This document shows positions 23,511 through 35,192 of a stretch of 64,000 nt of DNA, one piece after another. Source of the DNA: Holacanthus passer (lineage: Eukaryota > Chordata > Actinopteri > Pomacanthidae); the NCBI GenBank assembly GCA_025331565.1, contig JAFREQ010000030.1, positions 1 to 64,000 of the forward strand, given 5' to 3'. Position 1 is the stretch's first letter; every line of letters begins with the position of its first letter. Made by a program: the position numbers and the translations under genes. Below the pieces are notes generated by a model. It was not told where the DNA came from. It saw nothing but the letters and a program-made list of their open reading frames with translations, and did no database searches.

Positions 23511-24070
23511 TTAGGCAGGGCAAGTTTATTTGTATAGTACATTTTATACACAAAGGCAATTCAAAGTGTTTTACACAAAAGTATAACATCTCATAAACAT
23601 ACTAAACACAAAACAGAACAAGTTATACAAGAAAGAATCAATATGATTATTTAAAGAATAGAATATGGTAGATTTGAAATGTAATATCTTTAAATGACCT
23701 CAGGAAAGGCAGTGGCAAGCTGGAAAGTTTAAAACCTTGATTTAAAAGAACACAGGGTTGGGCCAGACCTCAAGTGTTCTGGGAGTTTGTTCCAGATCTG
23801 TGGTGCACAGAAAGTGAAAGCTGCTTCTGCACGTTTGCTTTTGACCCTGGGGACAGTGGGCAAACTTGTCTCAGAGCTCTGGATTGCTCGGAACAGAGCA
23901 GCATATCAGACTTGTATTTTTTGCCCCAAAGCATTCAGCACTTTGTAAGTCAATAATAGTATTTTGAAATCAATTCTTTGATGCATAGGAAGCCAGGGAA
24001 AAGTTCCGAGAACTGGAGTGACGTGTTCCACTTTCCCAATTTTAGTGAGGACTCGTTTAATGCGTACAAA
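23511..24070. repeat. Teleost dispersed repeat (GCAAGTTTATTTGTATAG type)
   Basis: It starts with GGGCAAGTTTATTTGTATAGTACATTTTATACACAAAGGC and continues through AAAGCTGCTTCTGCACG to the GGAGTGACGTGTTCC region. I recognise this as a family found many times in teleost genomes. No protein is encoded. Confidence 0.6.
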
Positions 24071-24184
24071 AAAAACAACATTTTTGGGGTTGTACTAGAC
24101 TATTTCTTGTTTGGGCAAAATTACTTCAGGATTCTGTTCATTTTTATACTTGTACAGATTAAACAAACTACAGTAGATATAACA

Positions 24185-24360
24185 TGTTAATGTGTGAGCC
24201 TGGCTAGTTGTTTCCCCCTGTTTCTAGTCTTTGTGCTAAGCTAAGCTATCCATCTCCTGTATGTAGCTCCATATTTAACCGGCCAATGAGAGTAGTATTA
24301 ATATTATTGTCTAATTATAGGCAAGAAAGCCAATACGTGAATTTCCCAGCTGTTCCTTTT
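24185..24360 (-). repeat. Teleost dispersed repeat, reverse arm
   Basis: The minus-strand copy of the AAAGACTGGAAACAGGGGG/AGCTTAGC family includes CCCCCTGTTTCTAGTCTTTGTGCTAAGC on +. With 23328-23510 it brackets the repeat between them in inverted orientation. Confidence 0.6.
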
Positions 24361-26300
24361 TGAAGCTTGAACATGATTGTTGAGGCTAAAAGAAGTAACC
24401 ATAACCTGACCTAGAGATGAAAGATTTGGCAGCACATGAAAAAGTGGAGGGATGATTGGATAATTAAATTACAGAGAAAACGATATATATATATATATAT
24501 CTATATATATATATAAGGCCCTTATATTTTACTGTTATCATGCAAGAGGACATGTTGATTGCCAGTGTTGACCATTGGAGGAATAAAATGCTACTGTGTT
24601 TTCTAATGCTGTGTGGATCAAGAGTGGTGTTTGCCAACCTGTTTACTTGAACTTGTATTGAAGTTAAAGGAGGCGCATCATCACAGAAGGTTCAACTTAT
24701 AAAGGGTGGGATGTTTTATAACCAGAGTCGTTCACTGATTTCTTAACAGTCTTCTCTGATGCAACCATACAAAATCAGATACACACACACATCTGCTACA
24801 AATGTGCAAACATGGATACTGCATATTTGTTTTTCTTTCCCTGGGTCTCTTATGAAATCTAAAGAACAATAACCTCTTTAAGAGAGCACAGTTCTGATAC
24901 ATAAACACACACGAAAAGTTTATTTTACCTCACAGAGTGTGGAGTTTTTCTGGCCAAAGGTAAACAGACCTTTCCCCACAAAATCTCCCGCAGTGTTTCC
25001 TGGGTCGACAACGCGGTCTGCCTTACTGTAAATCTGGCCACAGTAGTTTGTAGGGAAGCAGCGGTGGCAGTGAATGTACAGAATCACTTCACCATATTAG
25101 AAGGTAGGCTTGAATTCATTGTCTTTGATGAATTGCAGGACTGTTTGGGCCTGATTTAGTCTGGGGTTTGAGGTGAAAACCCCAGGCCTCTGCCACCCAC
25201 ATTACAGTGCTGTGCAGGGGCTGAGAAAATGTCACATGTACTTAGCACTCAGTCTCCATTGAGAGACTTTCACTTTTTATCTACACTGCCAGGCTGGTAA
25301 AGACAGCAGTATGGTATGACAATGGCTGTTGGTCAGTTCAGACTGAAAGATCTTAATAACTATTTGATGGATTGCCATGAAATTTTATACATTCATGGTC
25401 CCCAGAGGATGTCTCCTGATGGCTTTGGGGTTCTTCCACCTACAGGCTAAGGCTTTTCATAGTGCAGATGTAAGCATGCTAACATTAGCACCAAGCTCAA
25501 ATGTCTCATCTATCACATAATTTGCATGTTTTTATTGGGCACGCACGTTTATCACCTCTACTCACCATCCATGCCTGTTGCTGAATATTTGAGTGAACAG
25601 CAGGCTTGACAGTTATTTGTGGTCACTTATTTTCAAAGTGTTTGCAGTCGTGGAGCTATAAGGTGCTTTGGATAATTGTCTACCAAATGGAGACCATATA
25701 TTTGAGAATGTAATGATCCAAAGCGATTTGTTTAAGTAAGAGCACGCTCTGTCTAAATACACTCAGCCCTGAGGATAAAGCACTTGGTGGATGATCAGAG
25801 CGAGCGCTAATGGAAAATCTATGAAAGAGACTCAGAAAGAGAGTAAACAGGGCTTTACTCTGTGTTTACACTCTGTCTCTCAGCAGACATCAGACCTGAT
25901 AACACACACACACACACACACAATAAATGACCCTGACCCTGGAGCCTGCTTGCCCTCGCTGGTCAAATAAACCTACATGTGTGTAGAAACAAAATGCACT
26001 CACTCACTCACACACACACACACACACACATGCACTCACACAGCTGCATGTTCTCTGGCATTGCAGCTAATAAGAGAAAAGATAAGTGTTGGGTGTGTTT
26101 GGTTGAAGAGAGCTGACAGAGGTCAGACACTGAAGGCTTTTTAATTCACCTGGAACTTTACCACATTCCTTTGTTTCAACATCTCCGCCTTTCTTGAAGT
26201 AAAATGTGTGTGTGTGTGTGTGTCTGTCACCGGAAGGGAGAACTATGCCAAAAGCCAAAAGTACATTAATTATGCATAATTTCAAAATTAAAATAGTGGC
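24361..26300. other. Intergenic region between b3gntl1 and metrnl, left part
   Basis: It contains an (AT)n tract at 24484-24517 and a possible b3gntl1 poly(A) signal AATAAA at 24582. A teleost repeat fragment at about 25360-25525 (GGATTGCCATGAAATTTTATACATTCATGG) is also found at 53500. (CA)n tracts lie at about 25903-25922 and 26008-26040. No gene is supported. Confidence 0.55.
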
Positions 26301-26785
26301 AAGTGTAACTGGAAACATCTGCCAGAACAAAAGCCTGCTACGACATCTGAACATGGTGGTGAGTGTGTAAAACTGCTTCAGGCATTTGATAAGAGGTTTC
26401 CAGACATGAAAACAAAAGGAACTGAACATATTTGCTACACCAGCTAATGTGCCTGACGACATGCAAGATGAAATCATCAAGCTGCAAAGCAACAGCAAGC
26501 TCAAAGCTACGCACAACAACCTCTCTCTGTTCGAGCTCTATAAGTTGTATGTACACCCTGAGGATTTTCCCATTCTGAGGAGATGTGCACCGATGTTTGC
26601 ATCTCTGTTGGGGACATCCTACTACTGTGAATGGCTCTTTTCAAAAGTGACTCAGAGAGCAAAGACACAGTTCTGCTCAAGACTGACCCGAACCTGGAAA
26701 ACCAGCTGTGAGTATCATCACTGCCATCTGACATCAGACATCTCACCAAAGAGAAGCAGTTCCAGCTCTCACATTAGAGGTTAGG
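26300..26785 (+). pseudogene. hAT transposase C-terminal fragment (GTF2IRD2/ZBED-like)
   Basis: The + strand reads VPDDMQDEIIKLQSNSKLK, then EDFPILRRCAPMFASLLGTS and YYCEWLFSKVTQRAKTQFCS. This matches the order of the hAT C-terminal dimerisation domain seen in GTF2IRD2, EPM2AIP1 and ZBED-like proteins (P-D-D-x-Q, then FP-L-R-A--M-SLFGST--CE--FS-MK--K---RSRL). Upstream the frame breaks (DKRFPDMK before a shift). The N-terminal BED finger and catalytic core are missing. This is a dead remnant, unrelated in position to the element at 12634. Confidence 0.75.
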
Positions 26786-26833
26786 TTTCATGAGTTTAAT
26801 AATTATAATATTATAATTATTGAACTCATGAAA
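26786..26833. repeat. 48-bp near-perfect AT-rich palindrome
   Basis: TTTCATGAGTTT and GAACTCATGAAA form the arms with one mismatch. Between them is a perfect 24-bp palindrome centred on ATAATATTAT. It lies just 3' of the hAT remnant and could form a cruciform or long hairpin. Confidence 0.9.
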
Positions 26834-27184
26834 TCACTCTAATCAAGGGCTTGCCCTTGAAGGATAAACATTGAAATGGTCCTTGATAGCAAAAAGGTTC
26901 CCTACCAATGCCTAGACACTAGCACATAATCAGACTCGTTCAAATGGACAAGAAAGCTCAAAGAACATATTTTGTTTGTAGATGCTGTGTTTCCCTCTGA
27001 AGACCATCCAAAAGTGTATTGTCTGTATTTCAGGTGCCTTTATGTCCTTAGGCTAAACAGGGAGTGAATGCATTACAGTGTTTCTGCTGCCCAGTTAGTC
27101 GGTCGGCCTGAAAACCTGTTTTCTCAGTTTCACTGCTTCGGTAGTTACTGCTCACTTCAGTATGAAGTTGTCAGTGCTGCGAGC

Positions 27185-27318
27185 TGAATGAATGATGTTC
27201 TTCCCTATCCTTCAACATCTCCTGTCAAGCTGCCCTTGAGCAAGGCACTTAACTTCCCAACAGATATGGCTAGGAGCTCAGTTGGCCCCAGTGGGTAAAT
27301 AAAGGTTTTTAAAAAGAA
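27185..27318 (+). repeat. Teleost short repeat (CTTGAGCAAGGCACTTAAC type)
   Basis: CTGCCCTTGAGCAAGGCACTTAAC and CCCAGTGGGTAAATAAAGG are the core of a short dispersed repeat common in fish genomes. It sits alone in intergenic DNA. Confidence 0.6.
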
Positions 27319-29214
27319 AGGGGAGTGTGCTGTGCGCGAGCACTGAGGAAATAAAGGTCACAAAGACTGAAATCAGAGATAGAGGAATGTGTGTGTGTGG
27401 CTCCGTGAGGAAGCAGTGTGTGGACAGACGGAGCGTTCCTCCTGTCAGCCCGCTTGAGAAGAGCCAGGTGACGGCTGGGGGGGTGAGGGGAGCAGGTCAG
27501 AGGTTCTGCTGCTCTGTAAATACTTCACATGGTGAAGGAGCACATGAGGTCAAACGGCACATCAGCGGCTCGGGCTTCCTCTGCTGTGGTGACAAGATTA
27601 GCCTCAAGTCAGACTCCCTCTGCGGCCTCCAGTTCTTTGGGCTGAAGTGGAAGAACTGTGTGTTTTTCAAATCCAGCGACTGGAGGAAACTGTTGGTGGT
27701 GCAGCGGCAGAAGTGTATAAAATCTAGCCCTCTGTCAGGTCATTCAGTACAGCGATTGTCAGCAAACCCTTTTTCCTTTCTCTTTTTTGAAAAAAAAAAA
27801 TTAATAGATCTTGATGTCATTTTTGTTTGGTAGCAGAATAATGTACCGTGGATGCACTTGTGGAAGTTAAACATAATCATTTGGGGCACTTCATTCTAAT
27901 AAGTCACCTTTTATGAAGGATTTCTAAGTTGTAACGATTGTTCATGTTTTATTAATCTGTTATAAACCATTAACAAAGTTGGGGTTGCCAGGTTGTGACA
28001 AACCCCTTTCGCTGGTGTTTATCCCTTATTTGGTAGTAATGCGATGGCATTGATTCATAAGTTGTCAACAGTTTTATTGTCCAGAAAGTCAAAAGGATTT
28101 CTCCAGTTACCCAATTGTTAACTTTATTACTGTCTTATAACTGATCTGCAAAGCATTAGTACATGATTTATTAACCATTAACCATGTTTCCATCTATTCA
28201 GTTTTCTAGTTAGGTTAGTTGTTTTCTTATGGCTTATAGCACAATGTCATCAATAAAAGTCAAAAAGGAGCTGGAAAATGAATATAATTTCATTCATATA
28301 AAATCCCCTTGGATGAGTCCTGATACTTTAACTGGTGGGTTACACCAACGCAGAGGCTTACTCACGACAACAGTCCAGCAGTGGGCCTGTGGGAAACTGA
28401 GTGTGTGTTTGGGTATTTCTCGAAATGCGTTACATAGCTCTGGCTGTGTGGGGGAATGTGACGAGTTAGTAACATGCTCCTGTTCAGACTGTTTTCTCAC
28501 GGGAAAACCGACAGGCGTTTAGAGCACATGTGTGACTTCTTCTACTGTCAAGGCCTTTGTTTTTCCAAGCAGACGTACTATTGAAATAACACAGGAATGA
28601 TACAGGGATGTTAGTTATAGCATTAAAATAGGCTTAAATGTCACTGAGGATCATGTCAGGCGAGAATAAATATCTTCATAGTGTTAGAGAGTGTGACTGC
28701 AGGAAGGTTTTGAGCCTGTTTGAGGGAGCTGCAGGAGTCGTAGGATGCTGCCGCTCCAGACCTGCATGCTGCTCTCATTTCCACTGCCATAATGTGATCC
28801 ATGTGTGTGCAGGGCAACACACACACACACACACACACAGGCTCTGCTGTGTGTCTCTGGCACAGCGAGCGCCTTTAAACACAAGGAGGCCAGCAGCTGA
28901 ACAGGGATTAATAAAATAAAATGATTTAAAAGCAGATTATTGACTATGAGTCTTTTTAGACTCGTTTACGGATTTGTTTTGGCTTTTTTTAATTTGTGTC
29001 CAGTTTTGCTAAGTTGCTGATGCATTTGGTTATTTGTGGGACTTAAATTGCCACTCAGGGATAAGTTTTTTGAATTGAATTGAATTGGATTCGTTTTTTT
29101 CTATTGTTCTTTATTGTTTCAAAATCTTCTGGTCACTAATTATCCTCCCTGCTGAGTGATCTATACGAGCTAGTGGCTTCAGTTTTATTTATTGATGGTG
29201 TTTTTTTACTCTGC
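27319..29214. other. Intergenic region upstream of metrnl
   Basis: It holds a 168-codon + strand open frame (27327-27833). No homology is recognised and the base composition does not point clearly to coding use. A (CA)n tract lies at 28817-28839. No RNA gene is recognised. Confidence 0.5.
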
Positions 29215-29545
29215 GCACGTGCTTCAGGTAGCTGGTGGGCGGGGCTTGGAGCGAGCGCGCCCCCGGGTGATGTGAAGCGGAGCTCAGGCTGCAAAACTCC
29301 TTTAAACACACTGTTGTCCTGCAGCGCTCACACACACACGGTTCCTTTTACTCTTGTCAACATGTTTTCCTGCAGCGTTTGCCTCGGCTGAACCCGCCAT
29401 GTAGGCCGGCCTGCGGGCGCTGGACGGAGCTCTGTGGGGACTGGTGTCTGGATCTTGCGGTTGTGGAGCAGCGGAGGACGCAGCGGCTCGCGGCGGCTCT
29501 GGTTGTGCGGGATCCGGTGAGCGGGGCCGCGGCGGACGGGCCACC
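29215..29545 (+). promoter_or_regulatory. metrnl: CpG-rich metrnl promoter and 5'UTR
   Basis: A sharp rise in GC and CpG begins near 29215, with a GC box GGGCGGGG at 29237-29244. It runs up to the start codon at 29546. No TATA box is clear, as is usual for CpG-island promoters. The transcription start is not determined. Confidence 0.65.
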
Positions 29546-31928
29546 ATGCTCCGGCACTGGGTCACAGCTGTGCTCCTGTGCGGGGCGGTGGCACAGTACT
29601 CCAGCGACCAGTGCAGCTGGAGAGGAAGGTGAGGATGATCTCATTGTCATCCGATCGATTATAGATAAGAGATTGATCAATGATCAGAGGAGACAAAGAG
29701 AACTCACCTATCAGCTCGTGCTATATAGAAGTTCAGGAAAGGAAGGAAATTTAATCGTTTTTGCAAAGTGATCTTGCACTTTCATGTGTGGATATTAAAG
29801 TGTAGGGGAGCCATGAAAGAAACTCCAGTGTTTTGTGTGTGTGTGTGTGTGTGAGGGAGGTTGTGTGTTTGATCCGGTTCTGTTGTGCATTACTCTGGAT
29901 TTCAGCAGAGGCAGAGGTAATTAGACTCATGGAGGTTTGATTAAGACTTTGGAAGGCCAGACTGAAATAAGTGACTTTCATATTCTGCTGCAGATCCTCG
30001 ATGGAAACTAGTTCAGCCTGCTGCTTTGTGCCATTGCTTGTGGTTACTGCTCAGACATTTTATGACATCAGATCTCAGTAATTCATGTGAACATCTTTAT
30101 TAAAATCTTTTTACACAATCAGTCTTCTCGGAGAGGAAATTGACTCAAACCTTTTTTTGGACAGGAGGTGCCTTAATTTAACTTTGAGGGACTATTTTAG
30201 ACAAGGTTATTCATATAGTGGAAATATGCTCCCTTTTAAGATTCTGGAAATGTACTTATGATCAGAGGAATGTCTCTGCTCCACTTCGTATCTTAAGTAA
30301 ATACAGCTATATGGAGCCTTTGATCACTCCTCCAAGTCCTCAAGTCATAAAAACTGACTTTAGCTCTGTGTGTTGTAAAGTTCGCTGGCCTCAAACTTCT
30401 AACAACTTAATAGCCCAATCAGTCCCTGGTGTCAAGGTAGCTTATGCACATCTGAAACAAGCAAGCACATCCCTCCAAAGTGAAAGATTTGTTGGCAGAC
30501 AGCTGCACCAGAGTTAATGAATGTTGCAGTATCATTAACCTTCCATATGTTAACGTAACTCAGTTTTTCTAGCTATAGATTTCTGTGCGTTCACTGCAGT
30601 GTTTTCAGGACACTAAAGTCCTGGATCCAAGTTTCCTCATTGTGGGTTGATGATTTCTGGCGTTTGATCTAATCTTCAGAGAGTAAAATACATGCCTGAT
30701 ATGTGAAATGTGAAAATGAAACCTGCCCTCTCGTCTGCAGTGGTTTGAGCCACGAGTCTCATCGCAGAGATGTGGAGCAAGTCTACCTACGCTGCTCTCA
30801 GGGCTCTCTGGAGTGGCTTTACCCGACAGGAGCCATCATCGTCAACCTGCGGCCAAACACTGAGTCCTCATCAGGACACGTGGCGGGTCTCCATGTGTGC
30901 ATCAAACCCTACACTTACTCCCAGGTAGACCATGACACCAGTATTAATGAATGAACATTGGTTGTGTTAGTTTGCAGGTTCAGCCATGAAAATATCCCTG
31001 TTACAGTATGATGTGTGATGATGGAGCTTACAATGTGTGTGTCCTGCGTGTTCAGGGTTCACATGTGTATCTGGAGCGTGCCGGGGATCTGACGCTGCTG
31101 CTGGCAGAGAAGGACCACGCTCAGGGCTCAGTGCACTGTTTCAGCCTGGCAGAGGGAGCTCTCTTTGTGGAGGCCGTCCCTCAGGCGGACATCAGCCGGA
31201 GGATCACAGCTTTCCAGTACGAGCTGGTGCCCAGTCAGGGGCCTGGGGCACACATGTACCCATACCTGCACCCTGGGTTAGGTAAGAGAATGCATGCACC
31301 CATTCTTCGATACAGTCTTGTTTGTATTGGACCCTTGTCCTGTCCTGGCTGAAAGAACTTAAACACACCAACAAGCCAATGTTTCCAAAGCTGCTGTTGC
31401 TTGCAATTTCATTATCACTGGAAGAACATTGAACGAAAGCCAAAATATTCACAGCACTAGATGAACTGTGAGTACGTTTCAGTTCTCCTGAAGTGGTTTT
31501 TCACGCTGTTTTTGTGTGAATTGAGTGAAAGCCCTCATACCTGAGACAGGCCGTCTTCCCACTGACATAAAGTGAAGGTGACAAAAGGACGTGTTACTGT
31601 TTCACCCCCGTTTCTTCATCTCATCTACATGCTCTGACGCCTTCTCCTCCCCCACTTCCTCACTCCCACACTCCCTTGTCTCAGCCAGACTTATGAAAAC
31701 AAGCAGGCCAATCAAAAGGTCTCATTAGGGTCAAGCACAAGGGTCAGCCAATCGTCTCTGAACTGTCAATCAAGGACAGACCCACCACCACCACGACTAC
31801 ATTAAAAAAAAAACAACAGGGAATTTTGGGTAGCCCACCCATATGAGTAAAGTGGTCTGGTAGAGGGGAGGGATGGAGAGGAAGAAGGCTGGACTGCTCT
31901 CATTTGAGACAGAAGAAAGCCTGTCAAA

Positions 31929-31984
<56 letters not shown>

Positions 31985-33147
31985 ACATTTTATTGCTGTT
32001 TTTATAGCTGACAGGGATTGCATCTCCTCCCTCACCTGCTGTTCTCATTCACATACACTCTTTGGTGTCGTAAGCACCCAGCAATACAGAGAAAAAGAGA
32101 AAACAGGAAACAGACTAAGCGTAAAGCAAACTCACATGATGATTCAAGTGCTAATAAGGAAAGAAAATGAACAGTGATCTGCGGTTTCTGTCTTCTTTAT
32201 GTATTTAATGTTTAACTTTTTTTGTGTTTTCCTTTTTAGTCACCTGTAAACCCTGTTCAGATGAAGAGGTCCTTATGGCTGTGTGTACCAGTGACTTTGG
32301 TAAATACACACACACAAACGCACACGTACACATTAAAATAACAGTTTGAAATTTTAGGAAATTAAAAAGAGAGAAAGACAAAATCCTTAATTCCAAGACT
32401 GAATAACTTTTACTGAACAGTGACCATTCGAGCCACAAGATAAGATAAACCATATTCCCTATTCGTCCCACAGTGGGGAAATTTACAAATTCATTCAATA
32501 ACAGGATAATTGCACATTTCCCAAGATTCTCTTAAGTCCCCAGTATGCAATCTGAATAAGCTAAAACATTGTGTAACAGTAACACAAGTAGAAATTCAGG
32601 AAACTGACTCAGTTTCACAACAGTATCTTAAGTGATCTAACGTTAGCTACTGGTCACAGCAGGCCAAGGAAGGCTGTGGCAGCAAAACCCTTGAGTGAGT
32701 TAAATTGAGTAAGGGTGTGTTTTATGTAAGCTTTGATTTTATTTAGTTCAACAGTTATAGTCACACACTTTAGTTTGAGCCATCCTTGATTCATTCATTC
32801 ACTTTATCTCTCCTGTTCCTGTCTCTGTAGCCGGCAGCGGCATCTTTCGAACTGTGGCATCAGGTGATGACGACCACTCCTCTGTTGTGGTGACTCTGAA
32901 TCGACTGCTCCGACAGAAGAGCAGACTGTTTGCTTGGAGTGGAGCCAGAGGGCGGCGTTGGAGTGGACGCATCAATGTTCCTGCACAGTGCGGTGTGCAT
33001 CCTGGTGGGAATGAATACCTTTTGACTGGCTCTGTTCATTTTGGCGAAGCCTGGCTTGGCTGCGCGCCTCGCTACAAGGACTTCCTCAAGCTGTACATCA
33101 GAAAACAGAAAGCGGGAACAAACCCCTGTCAAATAGACACGGCCTGA
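29546..33147 (+). CDS. metrnl: Meteorin-like protein (secreted)
   Basis: Exons: 29546-29628, 30741-30924, 31056-31281, 32240-32299, 32831-33147, all GT-AG and phase-consistent, give 289 aa (human about 311). The start ATG at 29546 sits in a Kozak-like CCACC context. A signal peptide occupies roughly residues 1-16 (LLCGAVA before QYSSDQC). The mature part has ten cysteines in the meteorin-family order, enough for five disulfides. Diagnostic blocks are QYSSDQCSW, VEQVYLRC, EWLYPTGAIIVNLRPNT, LFVEAVPQADI, CKPCSDEEVLMAVCTSDF and HFGEAWLGCAPR. METRNL is a secreted factor linked in mammals to neurite and glial development, adipose browning and macrophage responses. The gene follows b3gntl1 in the same orientation, as the human pair are neighbours. 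A poly(A) signal AATAAA is at 33611. Confidence 0.95.
31930..31983. repeat. (TG)n microsatellite, metrnl intron 3
   Basis: About 54 bases of TG with one interruption, mid-intron, about 260 bases before exon 4. No splice element is adjacent. Confidence 0.95.
32437..32475 (-). repeat. LINE-type 3' tail (reverse)
   Basis: AGATAAGATAAACC followed by ATTCGTCCCACAGTGGGGAAATTTAC is the reverse of the tail family at 11795. It is within metrnl intron 4. Confidence 0.6.
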
Positions 33148-34860
33148 GAGATCTCCTCATGCATCCTGGGTAAAACAGGGTGAAGTGCATCTCAAAAAAG
33201 TCAGTGAGAAAGACACAAAGAGGAACAGAGATGACCAGAGTTCTGACCCTGGCTACTTGTGCAGGCTTTTTTCAGCACTGTGCAACTTATTGTTGCCTTG
33301 AAGCAGAAAAGACAGTTGGACAGTTTGACTGTCCTTGCTGTGTGCGAAAATATGTTTGTGTGAGTGAGACAGCAATTGAATGATGAGCTTAAATTAATTT
33401 TGTGCCTAACTGGTTAATGTTTTTATTCTTGTGACGATACCGCTTGTGTGATCATTCTTGAAATGAGAGTTTGCTTTGTAAAAAGCTTTCTGTATAATTT
33501 AGGAGTCTTCTGACAGAAGTGAACAGTATGCAGCTCTGTGAGTCTTTGTGTACTAAGTATGTGTGTGTGTATTTTGCTAATGAGTTCAAAGGGTCTTTAT
33601 ATTTACGGAAAATAAAAAAGGCACACTTCAGCTTCTCTTTCAGTTTAATTCTTAGGGTATACATTAAATCTGTCCATTGTCGTGTGCAGTTCAGTATGCT
33701 TTATATTTTATTAACAAGCCTTTCTCTATGCGTCGCACACTCTGTGGCACACTGAGGTGCAGATAATTAAAAACAAATGGCAAGGGAAGTTAACAGTGGA
33801 ACCATAAAAATGAAGCAAAAGTTACCACATGGATACAAACAAAGAGATATTGTCCACCTAACTACCCAAAAGAAAAAAAACATTCTAAGTGTTCAGTGAC
33901 TATTAGCTGGCAGGAGAGCAGCAGTGCGTCACTGCTGGCGTAGCTGCCCCCGTGGAGCTTTGATGAGCCACTGTTCTGGTTGGCATCCTGTGTGTGTGTG
34001 TGTGTGTGTGTGTGTTCATGCATTCATAGCTGAGAGACAGAGAAGAGGAAGAGAAGCAATTTTATTTTCCAACGTAGACAACTCAATCCGATTCGATATC
34101 TAATGTGCAAATGTCTTTTTTTTCCCTTGAGTCTCATGAAAGCTTTATCATACAAGCTTAAATGTTGAGCACAAATGCAACATTTTTAGGAGGCATTTAT
34201 AGCTGCAGAAACTCCTTTTTCAGTCCTTGTACTTACCTTTATGAATGTGATTGGATATGAGTAATCAGCTGGTAGCCAAGCAGCTGATGAACCGGCCACT
34301 GATGGTGAAGCACGAGTGAAGCAGTGTAGTGCTCCACCTGAGCTAACAGGGTTTCCAGCATTTATTTGCAGACAAACTGTGTCATGCAGACAAGCCTTCA
34401 GAGCACGTAGCTGAAGTTACACAGTATACATAGTAAACTTTTTGTAGGAGTTCAGTAATGCACCCTGATAGGAGCAGAAGCTGCCAGTCAAAACAAAAAC
34501 TACGGTGTGAGACTCTGAAGAGAGCTGAAAGAAGAGGCGGATGTGTGAATGACCTTAGAGGGGTGTATGTGCACCTCTCCCTCCGCCTGCTGTCAGCAGT
34601 TGTGTGTGTGACGCTTTCCCTCTTTCCTCAGGAAGAGCAAGAATGTGTGGAATGTCCCCTCCACACACACACAACACACACACACACCTCCATTTGCAGA
34701 GACAAACTGTGCTACAGAATGAAATCAACCTTTAACCCTTTCTCTTTCTTCTTTCCTCATACCTGAAAAACATCATTTTCAACATGTAGGTATGTGAAAG
34801 TGGTGTTTTTGTCTCAAGTCAGCAGTAATACAACCATGAGAACATAGAAGAGAAATACCT
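33148..34860. other. metrnl 3'UTR and intergenic DNA
   Basis: Probable metrnl 3'UTR up to about 33630 (AATAAA 33611), then intergenic sequence with a (TG)n tract at about 33990-34014 and a (CA) tract at about 34660-34686. No gene is supported. Confidence 0.5.
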
Positions 34861-34862
34861 AA

Positions 34863-35192
34863 TTTTCACTGAATGGTATGACTGGGTTTGACCGGACTTG
34901 ACTCACTTTTGGTACCGGGAACTTTTGGTTTCGTTTTCCGCTGCAGATTGTATCTCCTGAATGTAGGTAGGCAGGAGTCTTAGCTGATCACATAAAACTG
35001 CTCTGACTTCATCCTCAACATGACACAAACAAGCACAGTAACAACGGAGGACACCGAAGGGATGATCTTCTACATTCTTGGTATGTGAGTGCTCTCAACT
35101 TTTATTATTGGCTCAGCTCGCTTGGAACCTCAACTGAGGTGATACAAAAAAAAAAGTACCAGGTACTATGCACAACTTTTGCCAGTGGAAAA
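34863..35192. mobile_element. MITE-like element (GGTACC-rich)
   Basis: The left end TTTTCACTG and the right end CAGTGGAAAA are inverted. The inside contains GGTACCGGGAAC and, near the right end, AAAGTACCAGGTACTA. This layout resembles a fish DNA-transposon derivative. No clear target-site duplication was found, so the borders are approximate. Confidence 0.45.

Noticed and set aside
24935..25190. Minus-strand frame containing YCGQIYSKADRVVDPGNTAG, with one internal stop
   Set aside because: It looks protein-like, but I recognise no family. The open parts are only about 30-50 codons, and no splice structure can be built. A homology search would decide.
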